A DNA stretch of 64,000 nt from assembly GCA_029964075.1 (NCBI GenBank), contig CM057142.1, positions 38,070,392-38,134,391 of the forward strand, in the 5' to 3' direction. Each line of letters starts with the position of its first letter. The stretch's first letter is position 1. This DNA comes from Patiria pectinifera (taxonomy: Eukaryota; Echinodermata; Asteroidea; Valvatida; Asterinidae). This document shows positions 41,676 through 64,000 of the stretch, piece by piece. The notes below the pieces were generated by a model. That model saw nothing but the letters and a program-made list of their open reading frames with translations, ran no database searches and was not told the origin of the DNA. Position numbers and translations under genes: made by a program.

Positions 41676-41896
41676 GCCCAGAGGAAGGTGATAATTTCCC
41701 CCTTGTTGTCATTCTGGCTGCTGTGGGAGTTCTGGCTCTTGCTATCGTCGTGGGACTGATGGCGGCGGTAATCATGATGCGTGCTCGCTACGCAAGAAGA
41801 GTTGAAAGGCCAGAGACAAACGCGCCCAGATATCATCATCAAAGATCCTTCGGTGTGGGTTTTGCAGACAGAGCTGCGACACGTCCCCCATCTCAG
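41676..41896 (+). pseudogene. Copy B transmembrane exon
   Basis: 221 bp, phase 1 to 0. A hydrophobic helix (VVILAAVGVLALAIVVGLM) is followed by a basic stop-transfer stretch RARYARRVER and the start of the cytoplasmic tail with a PRYHHQRSFG segment. Donor TCTCAG|GTAGGC. Confidence 0.85.
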
Positions 41897-42201
41897 GTAG
41901 GCAGAAAAGTCTATATTGGATATTTTGCAGTGCAGTCATCTTCAGGATGTTGTTTGTATTCCACAGGGATGTGCTCATTAGTTTGGTAGACCTCTTGTGC
42001 GTTTGCTGTTTCAAATAAAATTACAAGACACCTCATTAATGGCTCCTTGCTTAATGTAAATGTTCTTCGAATTCTTCCAAGTTGAAATGATCCTTTTCGT
42101 ATTATGTATTTGCAATGTTGTCTACCCTTCACATTTTGGTCAAAATTACTGGGTTTTTAATACGTGTAGCAGATCATTCGTTTTCTTTATTTCTTTTGAA
42201 G

Positions 42202-42267
42202 TATTGGGTTCGCAACCTGGAAAGGGACAACTTTCGCTTGCCTTACGTTGCCCCCGACACACCAGTA
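42202..42267 (+). pseudogene. Copy B cytoplasmic tail exon
   Basis: 66 bp, phase 0-0, encoding YWVRNLERDNFRLPYVAPDT and two more residues; acceptor TTTTGAAG and donor CCAGTA|GTGAG. No further exon was recognised downstream. Confidence 0.72.
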
Positions 42268-42299
42268 GTGAGTATAATTTTCCAGTGTGGCTTACAGCA

Positions 42300-45200
42300 G
42301 TGCTTATAATAGTTGCCGCTTATCGTGGTTTTTTCTCTCTCTCTCTCGCCTTAAGAATAGAGCATCTATACAACTCTTGAAATCTTAGTCCTCCCACTTT
42401 CAAACTTCTCGTTGAAATAAAACCTGATGGTTTGCAAATAAAATAAATATAATCATTTGCAAAAATAATCATCTGTAGAGGCAATACGGTCTGAAATGTT
42501 GGCAGTACACTTCACACATAGTTTGGATCACAAATTGACGACAAAAACAAAAATAGACCCCCCCCCCAAAAAAAAAATATATTTACATTGGGGTGTTGGT
42601 TGTATCTGTAATTCACTCTGGATGCGTTCGAGTAGCTTACACGTGTAAGTGTAACTAAAACTTACACAAGAGCGTTCGATTCGCCACGACGTGATGATCG
42701 TGTCTGCCATGCGTGGTATCCACCACGTGACTGCTCTAGTTCTCTAGTGTTGGGATCAAAAGTTTACCACTTTCACCTTATTATTGTGTACAGTGTGTAT
42801 GCGTGTACAAGCATTACATACGCTGTGTGGACGTCCGAACAAAAGAGGTCCACAAACACCAGGTAGCAGCGACGTTGTGTGGACTTGCCCACGTCCACAC
42901 AGTGTTTCCCCCTTTCTGGAAAACAGGTTTAGAGGCATTTTGGGGGTTAGGTTTATCTGTGGCAAAATGTGAGAAACACTCAAGGGAATCATAGAAAAAA
43001 ATGTGGGTTGAAAGTATTATTATTAGTATTGTTATTAGTATAATTATTAAAGAGTTTTCACAGATTGCGTAAAAGGAGTTTTTTCACAGGTTTTTCTTAA
43101 AGGAATGTTCACAGTACGTATGTAATGTAAAAGTGTACGTGCCATCTTTTCAAACCGTGGACGAAAAATACCAGAGAACAAAAGAGATCAATATCGTCCA
43201 CGATTCCCAGCAAACGTCCGCGATTGGGGTCGTGTACAAAACCTATCGGAGTCTTCCTAAAAAGTTAGTGTTCAAACAAAAGAGGGACAATAGGGCGTCC
43301 ACCAAAGACAGTGAACATACCCACACTGACCAAGCGAAACCCAGACTTGGGACAAATCAAGGGTGTGCGCGGACATCCGGGAACCATATACATTGGCTGG
43401 GCCCCTAGGGATGCACCCCTGCATTAAAATTCCCATAGACACCAGTGCTAAATGCCCATACCTCAAAATTCTTTTAAGAATACTCAGAACTCTCACATGT
43501 ATTTAAGCTGCACTGAAAATTGATGATCAACATGTTATCTTTCATTTTCTTTTCATTTTTGGTGGGTTGATCATTGACTTTTCGAGAAATTCTCACCCAA
43601 AGAAGACGACCCCAATTTTTCCCAAAGCGGAAAAGTAGCCATCTTGAAAAAAACGATCCCTCCACAACATGACAAAATAGCGCCCCTTTCGAGCCCAATT
43701 GTATCCAAAATGGTCATAATTGGAAGCCCCAATTTTGAACCAGAGGTTCATTGCCATATCTCTTCAATTTCCAAATTGTATGGCTCTCAGGACTCTCTAA
43801 TATAGAGTATTTTGAGGGTATAAGTTTTAATCATCAGCTCGTCGGATGGGTTTAGGCCTATTTACCGGTGTGCACTCCAAGACCTGTTAGCCTTTTTGAG
43901 ATAATCCTAATGATGGCAGACACACGAGGGCGCTGTTTGATTTGGGCAAAATTCTTTTATTTTTACCACTGATCTCAGTGGTATTTACCCAACCAAAACA
44001 GCCCCTCCTATTGCAGTGGCGCACCCAGGATTTGGCTTTGGAGGGGGCTCACAAATTTTTTTTTTTATAAATTAGAATTTGTTTAAAAAAATGTTTCCCA
44101 AAATTTTTGGCCGCAGAAAAAAAATGGGGTTTTTCTTTGGGGACGGACTATTTTGACGTTGGTTGCGCAATTTACAGCCCTATTATACTACTCAAAAATA
44201 GGTCACATAGGCCTACATATCACCACGGTCAAATCGTGAGACTAAAAAACAAAAGTACCCCGAAAAAAATAATAAATATCTTGAGTCCGGAGTGGTACTG
44301 AATGGTGTTGTTATCACAGAGCAACCGATGTAAACTGGTATAGATGTGCCAATGAATGCCCAATGTAGATGCTTTCATCGAATGACAATCCAATCTATAC
44401 GTAAAACATTGAATTTCTATATTCAGAATCACAGTAGTCAACCCGACCATGACCCGATTCGACAAACAAGCATACTACGTGTGCAAGGTCTGTACAGATC
44501 TGAACAATGAAGATGAGTTCAGATTATTGGAAGCCGTATTATAACACGCATGGAAGACCATCCATTAGTCACAAAAAGTGGACTGCTCGGATCAGTTTTT
44601 ATATAACTTCGGGCAGCCATTATAGGCTAATAATTTGTATATTAAAAACAAAAAATTTAAATGTGTCAAATTCGTTGGTATTGTGCCCAGTGTGGATCAA
44701 CATACCAACTGCCTATAAATTATGATATAACTCGTATAGCTTTAAGTCATTTACATGGGCGTCGCTAGGATGGGGCAAGGGGGCTTCTCCCCCCCCCCCC
44801 CCGGAAAAGCCAAAAACAAAAAACAAAAACAAAAAAAGGAGAAAAAAATAAAGAAAAGAAAAAGACGTGAGAGGTCATATTTGCCATTAATTTAATACAT
44901 ATTTAACAAAATGGGCGTCTGCAGGGGTGTAAACACATGGGGTGGGGTGGGCATTATTTCTTTAACTTTACTTGCGGCAGGAGTTCTTTAAGCTTCTTAC
45001 AAATAAAACGAAAAGAAAACAGCATTATCCTTTCATTAAATGTCTCATACTGCTCGGAACTACAACAAATAGAATAGAAGCAAAGAGTTGGGGAGATAAC
45101 GGCATGTGTACCAAACCTTTTGGATAAAAGAACCACGTACCCAATTTATGAGGAGAATGGGAGCATAACACCCAATCATTGGATAGAATAGGAGCGTACA

Positions 45201-46700
45201 TGTTCCCGATCTTTGGGGAGCTAGGAGAGGCCTACCCAACCCTGCTAGTGCTAAATACAATGTTCATATTATTATTACATTTATCTCCAAAAATGTTTTA
45301 GGAAGTATCACATGAAATGAGTCGTGAATCAGGAATAAGACTTTGGGACACTCACATTATACAATGCGATTGTTGAGTTAACAGTACGGTATAAATAACG
45401 TTAGACCTAGCATATTACTGCGATAATGTAAGTAGTCGTGCTATTCGGAGCAACACTGTGCTGTGCTTTCAGACAGGCACACATAGGCTATTCCTGTATC
45501 ATGAATTCTCTCTTTATAATATAAGAACCTGTACGTTTAAATTCCGAGACATGTTGTACAATGCTTGAAAACGTCAATAAGTCGTTAACGCCCCGCTCTT
45601 CCTCAACTTCAGCACTTGACGACCCGCCACTGCCGCTCATTTAGCTGTAATTGCGTGGCCGGTGTAGCGTGAATATCCGACTCCATGAAATGTGGTCTCA
45701 TTGGTAGTACTGCGCACGCGTGAGTACGATACTATGCTATTTTTAGGATCGTTTCGGGAGAGTGACCTGTCACGTGCGAGGGATCAACCAATAATAGGGA
45801 AATAGGGGTCCGATTTTCATAGAAGTCGGATTTTCATGTGACACCGGCTCACTACTACATGTATACTACTACGCGTTTACATGCACAACCTGCATGCAGG
45901 CCGACGAATTCCCAACAGTTGGATTTACCGTCACCCCTTTCGTGCCATAATGCCTATCTGCTGAGATTTATACTCCACTTTCTACCCAACACTTCGTGGT
46001 TTGATTAAGCAAAATAATAATACTATAATTGGGCAATGTTTATCCAACTTATCAAGCTAAAAATGTACCCAACGCTGGGTGTTTATTTTCCTTACCCTAC
46101 CCAAAATTTTACTCAATTGTTGAACAAAAATACACCAACAATTTGCAAATGGAGTTTACCCAGTACTATTTTGCCCAGCATTTTTAACAGTGTACGCACC
46201 CTTTATTCTGTGGGTAGCCAAGCATGGGAAAGGACAAGGGCAATATACACGGTTGTTAAGTTGAAAAGGGTTGGTCGGCGGTCATGGACCAAATTAGCGC
46301 CTTTTACTGTTGTGGTGTATTTAGATCTTTTAACCGTACAGATGCTTGCGCTCGTATCTCAAAAGGTCACAAATTGGACGGCGGGGGATACGATCGAATA
46401 CAAATGCGAGGCGCCGGTATGGGTGACTGGTTCAGAGAGATTATTGCGATCATAACAAAATGCAAAAATGCAAAGCTCTGTGAGTATAAGCAGTCAGTAG
46501 TTGCCTTTCTAGCAGTAGATTGGATGACGATAACGACCACATTAATCCTGACATTGCAGGCGTCGGCTCGTGAGAGCAGAACGATTTGCAGTAGAACACC
46601 GTTTGCCTGAATCTTCTTGCCAAAGTCGTCACACACTGAAGCTGTGTATGAAGCTTTTTGTATATACGTCGTGTACATGCATATCTAACACTGCCTTTTT
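42300..46700. other. Spacer between copies B and C
   Basis: No gene recognised. It contains a (CT)n run near 42335-42350, repeats sharing 'gtccacg' words with 11986-12171 (42830-43230), the dispersed block 43325-44560 matching 23745-24445, G/C runs near 44790 and a MITE-like stretch at 46050-46195 with 'cccaacgctgggtg' and 'acccagtact' words. The last 40 bp before 46711 resemble the 5' flank of copy A. Confidence 0.5.
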
Positions 46701-46710
46701 TTGATGTACA

Positions 46711-63285
<16,575 letters not shown>

Positions 63286-63567
63286 GTGAGTATACTTTTC
63301 TACTGTGGCTTACAACAGTGCTTATAATACTAACCGCTTATCGTGGTCTCTCTCGTCTTTAATAATAGTACGACCAAGGGCGGATCCAGAACACAATTTT
63401 GGGGGGCCAAAAAAAATTTGGTCCCCCAAAAAAGTGGGTCAAAAAAATTACGGCGTGGGGTTCGGGGTGGTGGTTGTGTGGGGGTGGTGGTTGTATCTTC
63501 ATTGAACTCTTTGGGCCTGGTTGAGTAGCGTGACAATTGTGTCTGCAGTGTCCACCACCAATGCCCC

Positions 63568-63967
63568 AGCTCGCGTAATTTTTTTTTCCTAGGAGGGTTA
63601 GGGGCAATGTCATGAATAATTCAGTTTTTCCTTTGAATCATTGTAAGACTTACGTTCTCGTTCTATTTTCCCCTTAATTTAAAATTATCTCAGTGATAAA
63701 TTTGGAGAAGAAAAATAGTTGATGAAAATGAGCAGCGACGACGTGGATTCGAACCAGGGATCTTTGTATCCATAGCTCATCTCGCTATCCACTAGGCTAC
63801 TGTGTGGTAGCTCGACGACAACCGTTCTTCAAAATGCTTTAATGTATTGTAACTAGTTGAGTAACTAACAACAATGCTGTTGATGTCATTGTCCGTTCTC
63901 ATGGATAAACATGAATTATTCATGACATTGCCCCTAACCCTCTTAGGAATAAAAATTACGCGAGCAG
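63568..63967. repeat. Inverted-repeat element near the right edge
   Basis: About 57-bp arms at 63568-63625 and 63908-63967 (GTTAGGGGCAATGTCATGAA against TTCATGACATTGCCCCTAAC) enclose about 280 bp that includes a tRNA-derived SINE head. Probably a foldback transposon. Confidence 0.75.
63731..63812 (-). mobile_element. tRNA-derived SINE head
   Basis: On the minus strand A box TAGCCTAGTGGATAGCG and B box GGTTCGAATCC at tRNA spacing. The stems are not convincing enough to call a functional tRNA. Confidence 0.6.
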
Positions 63968-64000
63968 GTCTCTGGTGGCTGCCCGGGTGGATTGCATGAC

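Noticed and set aside
46036-46455. 139-residue open frame upstream of copy C
   Set aside because: Overlaps a MITE-like repeat with 'acccagtact' words and has no recognisable domain.

Overview
This is eukaryotic genomic DNA, almost certainly from a marine invertebrate deuterostome. I favour an echinoderm or hemichordate because of the intron-rich genes, the frequent 'taggcctac'-type words, tRNA-derived SINEs, a Penelope-like element and many short foldback and MITE elements. The species cannot be named from the sequence alone. No bacterial-style genes, rRNA, CRISPR arrays or convincing functional tRNAs are present.

The window is organised around three paralogous copies of one multi-exon gene. 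Copy A is on the minus strand (start codon at 17604; last visible exon at 125, with the 3' exons beyond the left edge). Copy B is on the plus strand (24577-42267, no first exon, damaged). Copy C is on the plus strand (start at 46711; last visible exon ends at 63285, with an open splice donor pointing past the right edge). Exon boundaries were placed by aligning the copies by eye and requiring GT/AG signals and matching phases. The predicted protein is a signal peptide, a folate-receptor-like cysteine-rich domain and a glucose/sorbosone-dehydrogenase-type beta-propeller (together the hallmark of HHIP/HHIPL proteins), then a short linker, a Ser/Thr-rich mucin-like stalk made of repeated 47-residue exons, three related Ser/Thr exons, a SEA domain, one EGF domain, a transmembrane helix and a short cytoplasmic tail. 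HHIP-like proteins are normally secreted or weakly membrane-associated, so a mucin-stalk, SEA, EGF and TM extension is the main biological novelty here.

The stalk differs greatly between copies: 21 repeat exons in A (including a 1265-bp higher-order repeat), 3 whole plus remnants in B, and 6 in C. Several repeat exons have lost their splice acceptor, and each of these retains an in-frame AG 15 nt further in. Copy B looks like a pseudogene: exon 1 is missing, exon 6 was duplicated and one duplicate has decayed, the fourth stalk exon is truncated, and the SEA domain carries an in-frame TAA.

The spacer between A and B (17.7-24.4 kb) holds a frameshifted Penelope-like retroelement, a tRNA-derived SINE, a 22-bp palindromic minisatellite and foldback elements. 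Introns and the B-C spacer carry many non-autonomous transposons. Comparison of the copies gives clean occupied/empty site pairs for several: a 2.49-kb insertion at TTAA, two 629-bp foldback elements, a truncated LINE tail and a 230-bp MITE. One 2.13-kb segment bracketed by two MITEs and an outer 8-bp duplication looks as if it moved as a composite unit.
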